DNA from: Streptomyces sp. Z26
GTDB lineage: Bacteria; Actinomycetota; Actinomycetes; Streptomycetales; Streptomycetaceae
Direction: 5' to 3'
Assembly (NCBI RefSeq): GCF_003665095.1
Contig: NZ_RCHV01000002.1
Location: 4,760,501-4,824,500, forward strand
DNA: 64,000 bases
Position 1 is the stretch's first letter. Each line of letters opens with the position of its first letter. Below are positions 1-9,297 of the stretch, piece by piece. The translations under genes and the position numbers were made by a program. Under the pieces are notes generated by a model. The model was not told the origin of the DNA, did not search any database, and saw nothing but the letters and a program-made list of their open reading frames with translations.

Positions 1-2
1 GC

Positions 3-1577
3 TGGATCCGCACCTGGTTGGACACCGTGCTGGAGATGCCGTGGCGGGAGCGGACGGACGACGCGTACGACATCGCGGGCGCCAAGGAGGTGCTGGACGC
101 CGACCACGCGGGCCTGGCCGACGTGAAGGAGCGCATCACGGAGTACCTGGCGGTGCGCAAGCGGCGGGACGAGCGCGGCCTCGGCGTCGTCGGCGGTCGC
201 CGTGGCGGCGCCGTGCTGGCCCTGGTCGGCCCGCCGGGCGTGGGCAAGACCTCGCTCGGTGAGAGCGTGGCGCGGGCCATGGGGCGGAAGTTCGTACGGG
301 TCGCGCTGGGCGGCGTGCGGGACGAGGCGGAGATCCGCGGCCACCGTCGTACGTACGTCGGGGCGCTGCCCGGACGGATCGTACGGGCGGTGAAGGAGGC
401 CGGTTCGATGAACCCGGTCGTCCTCCTCGACGAGATCGACAAGGTCGGCTCGGACTTCCGCGGCGACCCGGCGGCGGCGCTGCTGGAGGTGCTGGACCCG
501 GCGCAGAACCACACGTTCCGCGACCACTACCTGGAGGTCGAACTCGACCTGTCCGACGTGGTGTTCCTCGCCACCGCCAACGTCATGGAGGCCGTGCCGG
601 AGGCGCTGCTCGACCGGATGGAGGTCGTACGCCTCGACGGCTACACCGAGGACGAGAAGGTCACCATCGCCCGCGACCACCTGCTGGCGCGGCAGTTGGA
701 ACGGGCCGGGCTGGAGCCGGACGAGGTGACGCTCGACGAGGCGGCGCTGCGCAAGCTCGCGGGCGAGTACACGCGGGAGGCGGGCGTACGGAACCTGGAG
801 CGCGCCGTCGCGCGCGTCCTGCGGAAGGTCGCCGCGGAGCACGAACTCGGCGCGCGCGAGCTGCCGTTCACCGTCGGGCCGGACGCCCTGCGCGAGCTGA
901 TCGGGCGCCCGCACCACACGCCCGAGTCGGCGCAGGACCCGGCCGAGCGCCGGACGTCGGTGCCGGGTGTGGCCACCGGGCTGGCGGTCACGGGCGCGGG
1001 CGGTGACGTGCTGTACGTCGAGGCGTCGCTCGCCGACCCGGAGACCGGCGGCAGCGGGCTCACGCTGACCGGGCAGTTGGGCGACGTGATGAAGGAGTCC
1101 GCGCACATCGCGCTCTCCTACCTCCGCTCGCGCGGCGCCGAACTGGAGCTGCCCGTCGGGGACCTGAAGGAGCGCGGCGTCCATCTGCACGTGCCCGCGG
1201 GCGCGGTGCCGAAGGACGGGCCGAGCGCGGGCGTCACCATGACCACCGCGCTGGCGTCGCTGCTCAGCGGGCGCCAGGTGCGGCCGGACGTGGCGATGAC
1301 CGGCGAGGTCTCGCTGACCGGCCGGGTGCTGCCGATCGGCGGCGTCAAGCAGAAGCTGCTGGCCGCGCACCGGGCCGGGGTGACCACGGTGGTCATCCCG
1401 AAGCGGAACGAGCCGGACCTGGACGACGTGCCGGCGGAGGTCCTGGCGGGTCTCGACGTGCACCCGGTCTCGGACGTGCGGCAGGTGCTGGAGCTGGCCC
1501 TGACGCCCGCGTCCGCTTCCGCCGCCGACGGTTCAGGTTCCGGTTCCGGCTCCGCGAAGCTCCCGGTCGCGGCGTGA
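3..1577 (+). CDS. lon: ATP-dependent protease Lon, C-terminal part (5' end outside window)
   Basis: Cytosolic AAA+ serine protease that unfolds and degrades damaged and regulatory proteins. The reading frame is open from the window edge (WIRTWLDTVLEMPW, a conserved Lon stretch), so the true start lies upstream and the N-terminal substrate domain is missing here. Visible are Walker A GPPGVGKTS (nt 228-254), Walker B VVLLDEIDKVG, and the C-terminal S16 protease domain. The catalytic Ser is in PKDGPSAGVTM (nt 1224-1226) and the catalytic Lys in GGVKQKLLAAHRAG (nt 1347-1349). The tail after the protease domain is short and Ser/Gly-rich. A strong hairpin at 1685-1723 follows the gene. Confidence 0.97.
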   Translation, partial: WIRTWLDTVLEMPWRERTDDAYDIAGAKEVLDADHAGLADVKERITEYLAVRKRRDERGLGVVGGRRGGAVLALVGPPGVGKTSLGESVARAMGRKFVRVALGGVRDEAEIRGHRRTYVGALPGRIVRAVKEAGSMNPVVLLDEIDKVGSDFRGDPAAALLEVLDPAQNHTFRDHYLEVELDLSDVVFLATANVMEAVPEALLDRMEVVRLDGYTEDEKVTIARDHLLARQLERAGLEPDEVTLDEAALRKLAGEYTREAGVRNLERAVARVLRKVAAEHELGARELPFTVGPDALRELIGRPHHTPESAQDPAERRTSVPGVATGLAVTGAGGDVLYVEASLADPETGGSGLTLTGQLGDVMKESAHIALSYLRSRGAELELPVGDLKERGVHLHVPAGAVPKDGPSAGVTMTTALASLLSGRQVRPDVAMTGEVSLTGRVLPIGGVKQKLLAAHRAGVTTVVIPKRNEPDLDDVPAEVLAGLDVHPVSDVRQVLELALTPASASAADGSGSGSGSAKLPVAA

Positions 1578-1684
1578 CGGACGCGCCCGGGGACGTACGG
1601 CCGCGCGCTCACACCGCGCGGCCGTACGGGTCGTGGGCGGTGTCGCGACGGCCCGTCGGCCCGCCGGGCGTGCCCGGCGCAGAA

Positions 1685-1723
1685 GGAACGGCCCCCTCCC
1701 GCCCTGGTGGAGGGGGCCGTTCC
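1685..1723. terminator. Bidirectional terminator hairpin between lon and GH25 gene
   Basis: A perfect 15 bp stem (1685-1699 with 1709-1723) encloses a 9 nt loop. It lies between the convergent ends of lon and the lysozyme gene, so it can serve both. Confidence 0.8.
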
Positions 1724-1769
1724 CGGTTCCGGGGGAGCGGCGGCGCGCCGCTCCGGTGGGTCGTCGCCG

Positions 1770-2633
1770 TCAGCCGTTGGCGAGCGCCTGGAGGCGGTCG
1801 TACGCGCCGTTGAAGACGTTGTGGTCGCCGACGATCGGCCCGGTGGAGGTGTACTGCCAGAAGGTGTGGAAGCCCCAGCCCGCGGGGAGCCCGCCGGGCG
1901 CGGAGGCGTAACGGGCGATCCACAGCGGGTTGGTGGCGCCGAAGCCGCCGTTGTTGCCGGTGCACGCGGTCCACCAGCTCGTGGTGGTGTAGATGACGGC
2001 GTCGCGGCCGGTGCGGGCCTTGTAGGTGTTGGTGAAGTCGCGGATCCAGTTCACCATCGCGGAGGCGCTCATGTCGTAGCAGTCGTTGCCGTCGTACGGG
2101 TTGTACTCGATGTCGAGCACGCCCGGCAGCGTCTTGCCGTCCTTCGACCAGCCGCCGCCGTGGTCCACGAAGAAGTTGGCCTGCGCGGCGCCGCCGGAGT
2201 CCTTCGGGTTGGCGAAGTGGTAGGCGCCGCGGATCATGCCGACGTTGTACGAGCCGCCGTACTGCTGGCTGAAGTAGTCGTTGCGGTAGTACGTGCCCTC
2301 GGTCGCCTTCACGTAGGCCCAGCGGACGCCGCTGCCCCACAGTCCGTTCCAGTCGACGTTGCCCTGGTGGCTGGAGACGTCGACGCCTTCCACGCTGGCC
2401 GCGAGTCCGGGCGGTGTGCGGTCGGGTCCGCGGCCGCCCTCGTGCCCCGGCACGGTCATGCCCATCCACGCGTTGCCGCGCGGGGCCGGTTCGGCGGGTG
2501 CCGGACCGTCGTCCGGGGCGGCGGTGGCCGTGCCGGGCAGGGTGAGGAGGAGGGCGAGTACGGAGAGGAGCATTCCGACCGCGGTCGCGGTGCGGTGGGT
2601 GGAGCGGCTGGAACCGGATCTGTAGCTGGGCAT
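1770..2633 (-). CDS. Secreted GH25 lysozyme (1,4-beta-N-acetylmuramidase)
   Basis: Predicted 287 aa exported muramidase that cleaves the MurNAc-GlcNAc bond of peptidoglycan. The ATG at 2633 is chosen because a GGAGG box lies just upstream and a Sec signal peptide follows directly (Arg/Ser-rich start, hydrophobic VGMLLSVLALLLTLPG, cleavage near TATAAPDD). The GH25 fold begins at EGVDVSSHQGNVDW, where the Asp is the first catalytic-site residue. The DxE pair is in LDIEYN, and a YTTTSWW segment and a C-terminal WQYTSTG complete the barrel. An upstream in-frame extension to 2807 has no signal-peptide logic and is Pro/His-rich, so I rejected it. Likely roles are autolysis or attack on competitors. 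Confidence 0.93.
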   Translation of the reverse strand: MPSYRSGSSRSTHRTATAVGMLLSVLALLLTLPGTATAAPDDGPAPAEPAPRGNAWMGMTVPGHEGGRGPDRTPPGLAASVEGVDVSSHQGNVDWNGLWGSGVRWAYVKATEGTYYRNDYFSQQYGGSYNVGMIRGAYHFANPKDSGGAAQANFFVDHGGGWSKDGKTLPGVLDIEYNPYDGNDCYDMSASAMVNWIRDFTNTYKARTGRDAVIYTTTSWWTACTGNNGGFGATNPLWIARYASAPGGLPAGWGFHTFWQYTSTGPIVGDHNVFNGAYDRLQALANG

Positions 2634-2959
2634 CGCTGCCTCCGGAAGGCTCAGTGGGGGGATGGTGCCGTGGGGGTGGTGCCGAGCGGGGCGTGCGCGG
2701 TGCGGTGCGGTCTGGTGCGGGGAGACGCGGGGTGTGCCGTGCGGGGACGTGGGGTGCGGAGGTGTCGTGGAGGTCCGGCACACCACGGAACCTGATGTGG
2801 TGTGCACATGTCACAGGAAGGTACGCGCGTAGAAATGCCCCGTGGAAGAGGGCCCGAGGGCTGCCGTTGGTCTACTCCTGCGAAATACTGGCCGAGCTGC
2901 GACGATCGCGTGCGCTGACGGGAACTTTCATCATGGGAAACGCCGGAGAGGGCGCTGAC

Positions 2960-3529
2960 GTGCACAATGCCGGGACCGAGGGTGACGCTTCGACGAATCC
3001 GCCGGGCGGTGCGGCAGGGGGTGCGACGGGCGGCGCCGAGGGCTGTCGGCCGGGCGGCGCGGCGGGCGACCCCGGTGCCGGGGGCGGACCGTACGGGCCC
3101 GAGTTCCTCGACCTGGAACGGGAGTTGGCCGTCTTCCTGCGCCGCGCCCGCGCCTCCTCCGGCGAGATGGCCCGCGAGGTCCACCCCGACCTGGAGCCCG
3201 CCGCGTACGGGCTGCTCGTACGGCTGGAGGACGTCGGGCCGCAGCGCGCCACCGAGCTGGCGACGTACTTCGGCGTCGGGAAGGCCACGATGAGCCGCCA
3301 GTTGGCGGCGCTGGAGGCGCTCGGCCTGGTGGTGCGCTCGCGCGACCCGGCCGACGGGCGTGCCTCCCTGGTCGAGTTCACGCCGGGGGGACGGGAGCGC
3401 TTCACGCGCGTACGGCGGGCGCGGCGCGCGCGGTACGGGCGGAAGCTGGCCGCGTGGGACCGTGCGGAGATCTCCGAACTCGCCCGCCTGCTGCACCGGT
3501 TCAACGGGTTGAGCGCGGCGGACGACTGA
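2960..3529 (+). CDS. MarR-family transcriptional regulator
   Basis: Winged-helix regulator of about 190 aa. The core VHPDLEPAAYGLLVRLEDVGPQRATELATYFGVGKATMSRQLAALEALGLVVRS matches the MarR helix-turn-helix; it is followed by the wing residues RDPADGRASLVEFT. The N-terminus is a Gly/Ala-rich low-complexity stretch that is unlike MarR. I prefer GTG 2960 (GGAGAG nine bases upstream); ATG 2933 is possible but has a poor ribosome site. It is divergent from the lysozyme gene, with about 330 bp of shared upstream DNA, so it may control that gene or itself. No ligand can be inferred. Confidence 0.85.
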   Translation: MHNAGTEGDASTNPPGGAAGGATGGAEGCRPGGAAGDPGAGGGPYGPEFLDLERELAVFLRRARASSGEMAREVHPDLEPAAYGLLVRLEDVGPQRATELATYFGVGKATMSRQLAALEALGLVVRSRDPADGRASLVEFTPGGRERFTRVRRARRARYGRKLAAWDRAEISELARLLHRFNGLSAADD

Positions 3530-3576
3530 CGCGCGGCCGGGTCCCGCCGGGCCCGGTGCGCCTCACTCGGCGTGAA

Positions 3577-4455
3577 CTACCGCGCGTCCGAGGCCAGTTG
3601 AGGGCGCGGCAGCTCCACGTACACCGTCGTCGCGTCGTCGTGCGCCTTCCCGCGCGGGAAGGCCGTACCGTCCGGGTCCGCCGACTCGGCCTCGCGCACC
3701 CGCGCCACGAGCGCGTACGGGCCCTCCTTGCGCACCAGTTCCAGCAGCTCCGGCCAGCCGCCCAGCCGGAACGTCTCCACCCACCGCGACGCTCCGTCGG
3801 TCAGTCCGAGCAGCGCGCCGACGTCCGCCCGTGGCGTCGTGCCGGTCACCGCGAGCCGCGCCACGTCCGGGTCGGCCGCCGCCGTGTGGAACCCGTCGCC
3901 GCAGGGGGAGTTGCGCAGCGCCTCGACCGCGCGGGCGTACACGGCGCCCGCCGCCGCGCGTTCGGCGGAGCCGCGCGGCAGGGCGCGCGCCTCGGCGGCC
4001 AACGAGCGGACGCTCTCCGGGAGTCGGTCGAGGCGGGTGTCCAACAGCGGTGTGACGGTGCCGTCGACGCCCTCCAGCAGCAGCACCGAGTCGGAGAGCA
4101 CCAGGTGTTCGACGACGTCCTCGTCCCAGCGGGCCGCGACCACCGTCGCCTGCGGAGTGCGTGGGTGAGAAAGGTCACAGGTTGAGCGGTGGGCCTCGGA
4201 GGTACGGGTAATGGCCTCGGACAGGCAGGAGGCGAGCGTCAGATCCCGCCGGGACGCGGCGAGTTCGAGCAGCGCGCCGCCCAGACGTGAGGTGAACCAC
4301 GGAACCCCGTGCGCGCATCCGTCGTCGTCGGGCGGTGTCACGCCGTCCAGTACGACGAGCGCCCCGCCGTCGCCGGACGCGGGCAGCGCCACGGACGTGT
4401 GGTCCTCGTTGGGACGTCCCGCGTCACCCGGTTCGCTGGCCATCTCGATGCGCAT
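3577..4455 (-). CDS. PP2C-like protein phosphatase domain protein
   Basis: 292 aa protein with a PP2C-type layout. An N-terminal GDAGRPNEDHTSV motif is followed by ALVVLDGVTPP (the first metal-binding Asp-Gly), a central DGFHTAAADP region, GLTDGASRWVE (second Asp-Gly), and KAHDDATTVYV near the C-terminus (the DD of the last metal site). These are the positions that bind Mn/Mg in PPM phosphatases, so activity is plausible. No membrane segment or sensor domain is visible. Start ATG 4455; a second in-frame ATG at 4443 is possible. The gene faces away from the conservon. Confidence 0.8.
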   Translation of the reverse strand: MRIEMASEPGDAGRPNEDHTSVALPASGDGGALVVLDGVTPPDDDGCAHGVPWFTSRLGGALLELAASRRDLTLASCLSEAITRTSEAHRSTCDLSHPRTPQATVVAARWDEDVVEHLVLSDSVLLLEGVDGTVTPLLDTRLDRLPESVRSLAAEARALPRGSAERAAAGAVYARAVEALRNSPCGDGFHTAAADPDVARLAVTGTTPRADVGALLGLTDGASRWVETFRLGGWPELLELVRKEGPYALVARVREAESADPDGTAFPRGKAHDDATTVYVELPRPQLASDAR

Positions 4456-4861
4456 GCCGCCAGTCTGCCGGAGGGCCCGGCCCGGAGCGCCCGGCGGAGG
4501 CCCCCCGCGGTCGCGCGTTCCCCGCGTACGGGAGCGGGCGCCGGAGCCGACGCGGGCGTGACACGGGGGCGGAACGGCAGGTCAGGCCGTACGGCGGGCG
4601 CCGCACGGGCCCGTACGGGCGTCCCGCGCGGCCCGCGGTCGGGGCCCGGCGCGGGTGCGGGCGCGCATACTGCCAGGGTCCCGCGCGGATTTCCAGCCGT
4701 GTCCGCGAACGAGCCCGTACGCAGCCGCGATCCGAGTTGTCCCTCGACTACTGCGTGTTGTTCACTCCTTCGGGTGGTGGGGCAGGGGAACCACGCCCGC
4801 CCCAATTCGGCACTGGAAGGGTCGTGCGTCGTCAGTCGGGGCGGGAGCCTTCTGGCGCAAC
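4456..4861. other. Intergenic region upstream of the conservon
   Basis: About 400 bp between the divergent PP2C-like gene and cvnA. I see no convincing gene here, although long spurious reading frames cross it because of the GC bias. It presumably holds the promoters of both genes. No repeat or operator stood out. Confidence 0.4.
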
Positions 4862-7744
4862 ATGAGTGGGGCTGTCGCCTCCGGGGCCGTTCCCGGGCCG
4901 GGCGGGACGAGATTGCGAGCGCGGGTGCGGACGAACCGACTTCGGAAAGCTGGCAAGCCTGCCGCCACGGCGGCCTCCTCGGCGCCGCCACGGGCACGCG
5001 TACGCAACCGGCTGCTCGTCTCCGTCGCGCTCACCGCCGCCTGCGTGGCCGCGGCCGGGGCCCCGACGGTGCTCGCCGCCTCCGGCACCCTCGCCGACGC
5101 GCAGGACCGCGTCGACCGCGCGGAACTCAACCAGCGGATCATCGCCCTCACGCACTCCCTCGCCGACGAGCGCGACGACCGCGTCGTCCGGGCCGCCGCC
5201 GGTGCGGGCGAGGCGGGCCTGTCCGAGGCCCAACGGGCCCGGCTGGAACGGCAGATCGCCGCCGTCCGCGGCTCCGACGCACTGCCCTCCTCCCTGCGGG
5301 AGCGGCTGGCGCGGCTGGCCGAGCCGGGACGGCAGAAGCGGGGCGAGAAGGCGGCGCTGGCGACGTACGACGCGTACAGCGAGACCATCCGCGGCCTCCA
5401 GGCCGTCGCCCGCACCGGCACCGGGGACTCGGCCGGCGCCGCCGCGCTCGGGCACCTCGACCGCGCGGTCGCGCACGCGTCGGGCACGCGCGGGATGCTC
5501 CAGGGCGCCCTGCTGGCGCCCGGTTCGCAGCCGGACCTGATGGCGGGCGCCGAGCTGGCGCGCGTACGGGACGAGGGCGCGCGGGCCGACTTCGAGGAGA
5601 CGGCCGCCCGTGGCCCGCGCGAGACCTTCGAGAAGACCGTGACCGGCGGCGACGTGAACACCGCCGACCGGTTCCTGCGGCGGCTCACCGAACGCAGCAC
5701 CCCCGGGCAGGCCGACTGGTCCGACGTGGACGCCGAACCCGTCGCCGCCGCCCTCACCGCGCGCGTGAGCCTGATGCGCGGTGTCCACTCGTCGCTCGCC
5801 GCCGCCGAGGTCCGACGGCTGGAGGGGCTGCGCGACGACGAGGTGACGTCGGCGGAACTCCAGGCGGCGCTGGTCGGCGGCGCCCTGCTGGTGGCGCTGG
5901 GCACCGGGGTGTGGTCGGCGCGTTCCGTGGCGCGGCCGTTGGCGGTCGTACGGCGCGGGGCGCGGCGGCTCGCCGCGGACCCGGCCGGTGCGGAGCCGGT
6001 GCGCTTCACCGGCCGGAACGACGAGTTCGCCGACGTGGTCGCCGCGCTGAACGAACTGCGGGACACCGCGCTCGCGTTGCGCGGGCGGACCGGTGCCGAC
6101 GCGGCCGCCGGGCGGGCCGAGGGCGCGGCCCCGGCGGACGGCGGCCAGGGCGCCGCCACCACCGTGGCCGCCGTGGCCGCCGCGCGCGCCGCCGTGGCGG
6201 CCACGGCGGCGGAACCGGTGGCCGGGGACCCGGTGGACGAGCCGCGCGGACCGGCGCCGGCCGGGACACCCGAACCGGCCGTCGCCGCCCTCGACACCGA
6301 CCGGCTCCGCGCCCGGCACGCCGCGCTGGCACGGGAGTCGGCCGCGGCGGAGCAGGCGTCCCCCGACAGTCCGGTGGCGCTGCTGGGGCAGCGCACGCTC
6401 GTGCTCATCGAACGCCTGCTGGGCGTCGTCGAGTCGCTGGAGGCCGACGAGACGGACCCCGCGCGCCTCGGCACCCTCTTCACCCTCGACCACCTCGCCA
6501 CCCGCACCCGGCGGCACAGCGAGGGACTGCTGACGCTCGCCGGCGCCGTACGGCCGGTCCCGCACCACGACGGCCCCGTGCCGCTGCTCGACGTGCTGCG
6601 CGCGGCGGTCAGCGAGACGGAGCAGTACGAGCGGGTACGGCTGGAGCCGCTGCCGCCGCAGGCGTTCGTCACCGAGCAGGCGGCGGACGACGTGAGCCAC
6701 CTCGTCGCCGAACTCCTCGACAACGCCACCACGTTCTCCGCCCCGGGCTCCCAGGCGCAGCTGACCGCGTGGCTGCTCCAGGACGGCCAGGTCATGGTGT
6801 CCGTACGGGACAACGGCACCGGGATGACCGGGGAGCGCCTCGCGGAGCTGAACGAACTGCTGGCCGCCCCCGACCCGTACGCCGTCGTGCCGCCCGGCGG
6901 GACCGGCGGCGGTACGGGGCTCGGGCTGCACGTGGCGGCGCGGCTGGCGGCGCGGCACGCGCTGCGCGTGGAGCTGCGGTTGCGGTCGCGGGGCGGCATC
7001 GCCGCCACGGTGGTGCTGCCGCTCGACGTGCTGGCGGGGACGGACGCGGGGGTGTCGGCGGGGTCCGTCGGGCCCGGCGCGGACGTCCCGGACTTCCCCG
7101 TCGTCCCGGACTTCCCCGTGGTGCCGGACTTCCCCGACTTCCCCGACGCGGCCTTCCCGGACGCGGCCTTCCCCGACCCGGCCGCCGCGACCCCCGCAGC
7201 CGGTACGCCCGCGGCGCCCGAAGTGCCGGACGCCGACGGCCCGTTCGGCCGTACGGACGCGTCCGCCGCGGCGGACCCGGGGGACACGCAGGGCGGCCTG
7301 CCCGTACGGCAGCGCCGCACCGGCTCGGTGCCCCACCCTCCGGCGCTGGAACGGAACGTCGCCCCGCCCGTACCCGTGGCCGACGCCGTCCCCGCCGACC
7401 GGGACGTGCCGCGGCACGACACCGCGGAGGACGCCGTACGCGAGGAGCCCGGACGACCCGGTGGCTCCGGCCGCGGCACCCCCGTGGTCCCGCCGCAGGC
7501 GGAACCGTATGCGGAACCGCCCGCGGACCAGCCGACCACGGAGACGGGGCTGCCCCTGCGCACGCCGAAGGCCCAGGGCAGGCCCCCCGTGGGCCCGCCC
7601 CCGGCGCGTACGGGCGGCGCCGACCCCGACGAACTCCGCCGGCGCCTCGGCGGGTTGCAGAGAGGCGCGCAGAAGGGCCGACGTGACGCGGCGGCGGAGA
7701 TCGCCGCTGAACGAGGTGCGAACGAAGAGGAGGCTCGGCCGTGA
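4862..7744 (+). CDS. cvnA: CvnA: membrane histidine-kinase-like ATPase of a conservon
   Basis: Predicted 960 aa sensor kinase-like protein, the first gene of a conservon (cvnABCD), a G-protein-like signalling set typical of Streptomyces. An N-terminal membrane segment (LLVSVALTAACVAAAG) and a second one (LVGGALLVALGTGVW) enclose an extracytoplasmic domain of about 250 residues, probably a nitrate-sensor-like NIT fold. A HAMP-like linker and then a GHKL ATPase domain follow: N box HLVAELLDNATTFS, G1 VRDNGTGM, G2 GGTGLGLHVAARLA. I see no clear phosphoacceptor His in the usual DHp pattern. The C-terminal third is low-complexity, with Phe-Pro-Asp repeats at 7083-7187. The stop overlaps cvnB by 4 bp. 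ATG 4862 has only a weak ribosome site. Confidence 0.9.
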   Translation: MSGAVASGAVPGPGGTRLRARVRTNRLRKAGKPAATAASSAPPRARVRNRLLVSVALTAACVAAAGAPTVLAASGTLADAQDRVDRAELNQRIIALTHSLADERDDRVVRAAAGAGEAGLSEAQRARLERQIAAVRGSDALPSSLRERLARLAEPGRQKRGEKAALATYDAYSETIRGLQAVARTGTGDSAGAAALGHLDRAVAHASGTRGMLQGALLAPGSQPDLMAGAELARVRDEGARADFEETAARGPRETFEKTVTGGDVNTADRFLRRLTERSTPGQADWSDVDAEPVAAALTARVSLMRGVHSSLAAAEVRRLEGLRDDEVTSAELQAALVGGALLVALGTGVWSARSVARPLAVVRRGARRLAADPAGAEPVRFTGRNDEFADVVAALNELRDTALALRGRTGADAAAGRAEGAAPADGGQGAATTVAAVAAARAAVAATAAEPVAGDPVDEPRGPAPAGTPEPAVAALDTDRLRARHAALARESAAAEQASPDSPVALLGQRTLVLIERLLGVVESLEADETDPARLGTLFTLDHLATRTRRHSEGLLTLAGAVRPVPHHDGPVPLLDVLRAAVSETEQYERVRLEPLPPQAFVTEQAADDVSHLVAELLDNATTFSAPGSQAQLTAWLLQDGQVMVSVRDNGTGMTGERLAELNELLAAPDPYAVVPPGGTGGGTGLGLHVAARLAARHALRVELRLRSRGGIAATVVLPLDVLAGTDAGVSAGSVGPGADVPDFPVVPDFPVVPDFPDFPDAAFPDAAFPDPAAATPAAGTPAAPEVPDADGPFGRTDASAAADPGDTQGGLPVRQRRTGSVPHPPALERNVAPPVPVADAVPADRDVPRHDTAEDAVREEPGRPGGSGRGTPVVPPQAEPYAEPPADQPTTETGLPLRTPKAQGRPPVGPPPARTGGADPDELRRRLGGLQRGAQKGRRDAAAEIAAERGANEEEARP
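7083..7187 (+). repeat. Tandem Pro-Asp-Phe-Pro coding repeat in cvnA
   Basis: Short imperfect repeats of CCGGACTTCCCCGT and then GACGCGGCCTTCCC encode runs such as VVPDFPVVPDFP and DAAFPDAAFPD. They lie just after the ATPase domain, so the tail may act as a flexible linker whose length varies between strains. Confidence 0.7.
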
Positions 7745-8274
7745 ACGCCCCCACCACGGAGCACACACCTGTCAGCAGCGGAGTGCGCAGTCTGCGCTGG
7801 ATGCTGTCGGACCTCGTGGACGAGGTGCCGGGACTGCTGTCCGTCGTCGTCGTGTCCGCGGACGGGCTCCCGATGCTGTCGTCCGACGACGAGGCGGACT
7901 CCGCCCCGCAGGCCGTGTCCCGCGACAACGGCACCGACCTCGCCACCATCGTCTCCGGGCTCGCCTCGCTCACGTCGGGCGCGTCCGAGCTGATGGAGGC
8001 CGGGGTGGTGAAGCAGACGATGGTCTCGATGGACCACGGCAGCCTGTGCGTCATGTCCATCAGCGACGGTTCGCTGCTCGGCGCGTACGCCGCGCCCGAG
8101 TGCGACATGAGCGCCGTCGCGTACCACATGGCGCTGTTCGTCGGCCGCGCCGGACACCTGCTGACGCCCGAGCTCCGCACGGAGCTGCGCCGGTCGATGG
8201 AGTCCGGCGCGGAACTGCCGCCGCTGCCGCGCAAGCGGAAGCACAAGCGGACGGAGCAGGAGCCCCGTCCGTGA
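7741..8274 (+). CDS. cvnB: CvnB: roadblock/LC7-domain protein
   Basis: 177 aa protein of the roadblock/LC7 family. In conservons this partner associates with CvnD, which resembles Ras-like GTPases. The core is LRWMLSDLVDEVPGLLSVVVVSADGLPMLSS followed by a hydrophobic sheet (LCVMSISDGSLLGAYAAPECDMSAVAYHMALFV). The C-terminus is Lys/Arg-rich (LPRKRKHKRTEQE). The GTG start lies inside the cvnA stop (GTGA overlap), which implies translational coupling. Confidence 0.92.
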   Translation: MNAPTTEHTPVSSGVRSLRWMLSDLVDEVPGLLSVVVVSADGLPMLSSDDEADSAPQAVSRDNGTDLATIVSGLASLTSGASELMEAGVVKQTMVSMDHGSLCVMSISDGSLLGAYAAPECDMSAVAYHMALFVGRAGHLLTPELRTELRRSMESGAELPPLPRKRKHKRTEQEPRP

Positions 8275-8672
8275 ACGAACCCGTGGCACTGCCCGTACGC
8301 GCGCCCGCCCGGGTGCGTCCGTACGCGCCACCCGGCACCGGCCGTACCGGCCCGTGCTGGGTGCTGCTCCTGGAGAGCTTCGTCGCCACGGCCGAACTGC
8401 CCCCGCGCCGCACCGTGCGGCGCGACGGGCCCCAGCGCCCGCTCGCGGAACGGGGGCTGCCGGAGGCCCGCGCCATCGTCGAACTGTGCCGCCGTACGCG
8501 GACGGTCGCGGAGATATCCGCCCTCCTGCGGATACCGCTGGGCGTGGTGCGGGTGCTCCTGAGCGAACTGGCGGACCAGGGCCGTATCCGGGTGCACGGC
8601 ACCGGACACGGGCTCGGGCCGCCCGATCACGCACTGCTGGAAAGGGTGTTGGGTGGACTCCGCCGACTGTGA
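8271..8672 (+). CDS. cvnC: CvnC: DUF742 protein
   Basis: 133 aa DUF742 protein, the third conservon component. A GTG start at 8271 overlaps the cvnB stop by 4 bp. A variable N-terminus leads to a conserved winged-helix-like part with EARAIVELCRRTRTVAEISALLRIPLGVVRVLLSELADQGRIRVH. Family knowledge places it in a membrane-associated complex with CvnA, CvnB and CvnD. Its biochemical role is unknown. Confidence 0.9.
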   Translation: MNEPVALPVRAPARVRPYAPPGTGRTGPCWVLLLESFVATAELPPRRTVRRDGPQRPLAERGLPEARAIVELCRRTRTVAEISALLRIPLGVVRVLLSELADQGRIRVHGTGHGLGPPDHALLERVLGGLRRL

Positions 8673-9270
8673 ACAGGACTTCCCGCGAGGCGCCGCCGCG
8701 CGTCTGCGCGCCGAGCCGGGCCATGCGCCCACCTCCACGAAGATCGTGGTGGCGGGTGCCTTCGGGGTCGGCAAGACGACCTTCGTCGGCGCCATCTCCG
8801 AGATCGAACCGCTGAGCACCGAGGCCCTGATGACCCGGGCCGGGGAGCTGGCGGACGACATCGCCGCCACGCCGGACAAGACCACGACCACGGTGGCCCT
8901 GGACTTCGGCCGGATCACCATCGACGAGGGCCTGGTGCTGTACCTCTTCGGTACGCCCGGCCAGCGCCGGTTCTGGTTCATGTGGGACGACCTCGTACGC
9001 GGCGCCATCGGCGCGGTGGTCCTCGCCGACACGCGGCGCCTGGAGGACTGCTTCCCGGCGATCGACTACTTCGAGACCAGCGGGCTGCCGTACGCCGTCG
9101 TCGTCAACCACTTCGAGGGCACCCGCGCGTACGCCGTGGAGGACGTGCGCGAGGCGCTGACCGTGCCCGACCGCGTGCCGGTGCGGGTGATCGACGCGCG
9201 GCGGCGCGCGGACGTCGCGGAGACGCTGGTCACCCTGGTGGGCCACGCGCGGGAGCTGGCCGTCGTCTGA
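8653..9270 (+). CDS. cvnD: CvnD: small GTP/ATP-binding protein of the conservon
   Basis: 205 aa P-loop protein, the GTPase-like switch of the conservon. The phosphate-binding loop is GAFGVGKTTFVGA, a switch region has TTTTVALDFGRI, the DxxG-type motif is LFGTPGQRRF, and VVNHFEG stands at the NKxD-like position. The GTG start lies 20 bp inside cvnC. The next gene follows after 27 bp, so the monooxygenase is likely the fifth member of the operon, as with the P450 genes that follow some other conservons. Confidence 0.93.
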   Translation: MDSADCEQDFPRGAAARLRAEPGHAPTSTKIVVAGAFGVGKTTFVGAISEIEPLSTEALMTRAGELADDIAATPDKTTTTVALDFGRITIDEGLVLYLFGTPGQRRFWFMWDDLVRGAIGAVVLADTRRLEDCFPAIDYFETSGLPYAVVVNHFEGTRAYAVEDVREALTVPDRVPVRVIDARRRADVAETLVTLVGHARELAVV

Positions 9271-9297
9271 GGGGTCCGCCACACAGGGAGATCCGCG

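Noticed and set aside
2634..2807. Longer start for the GH25 lysozyme
   Set aside because: It would place about 58 Pro/His-rich residues before an otherwise normal signal peptide.
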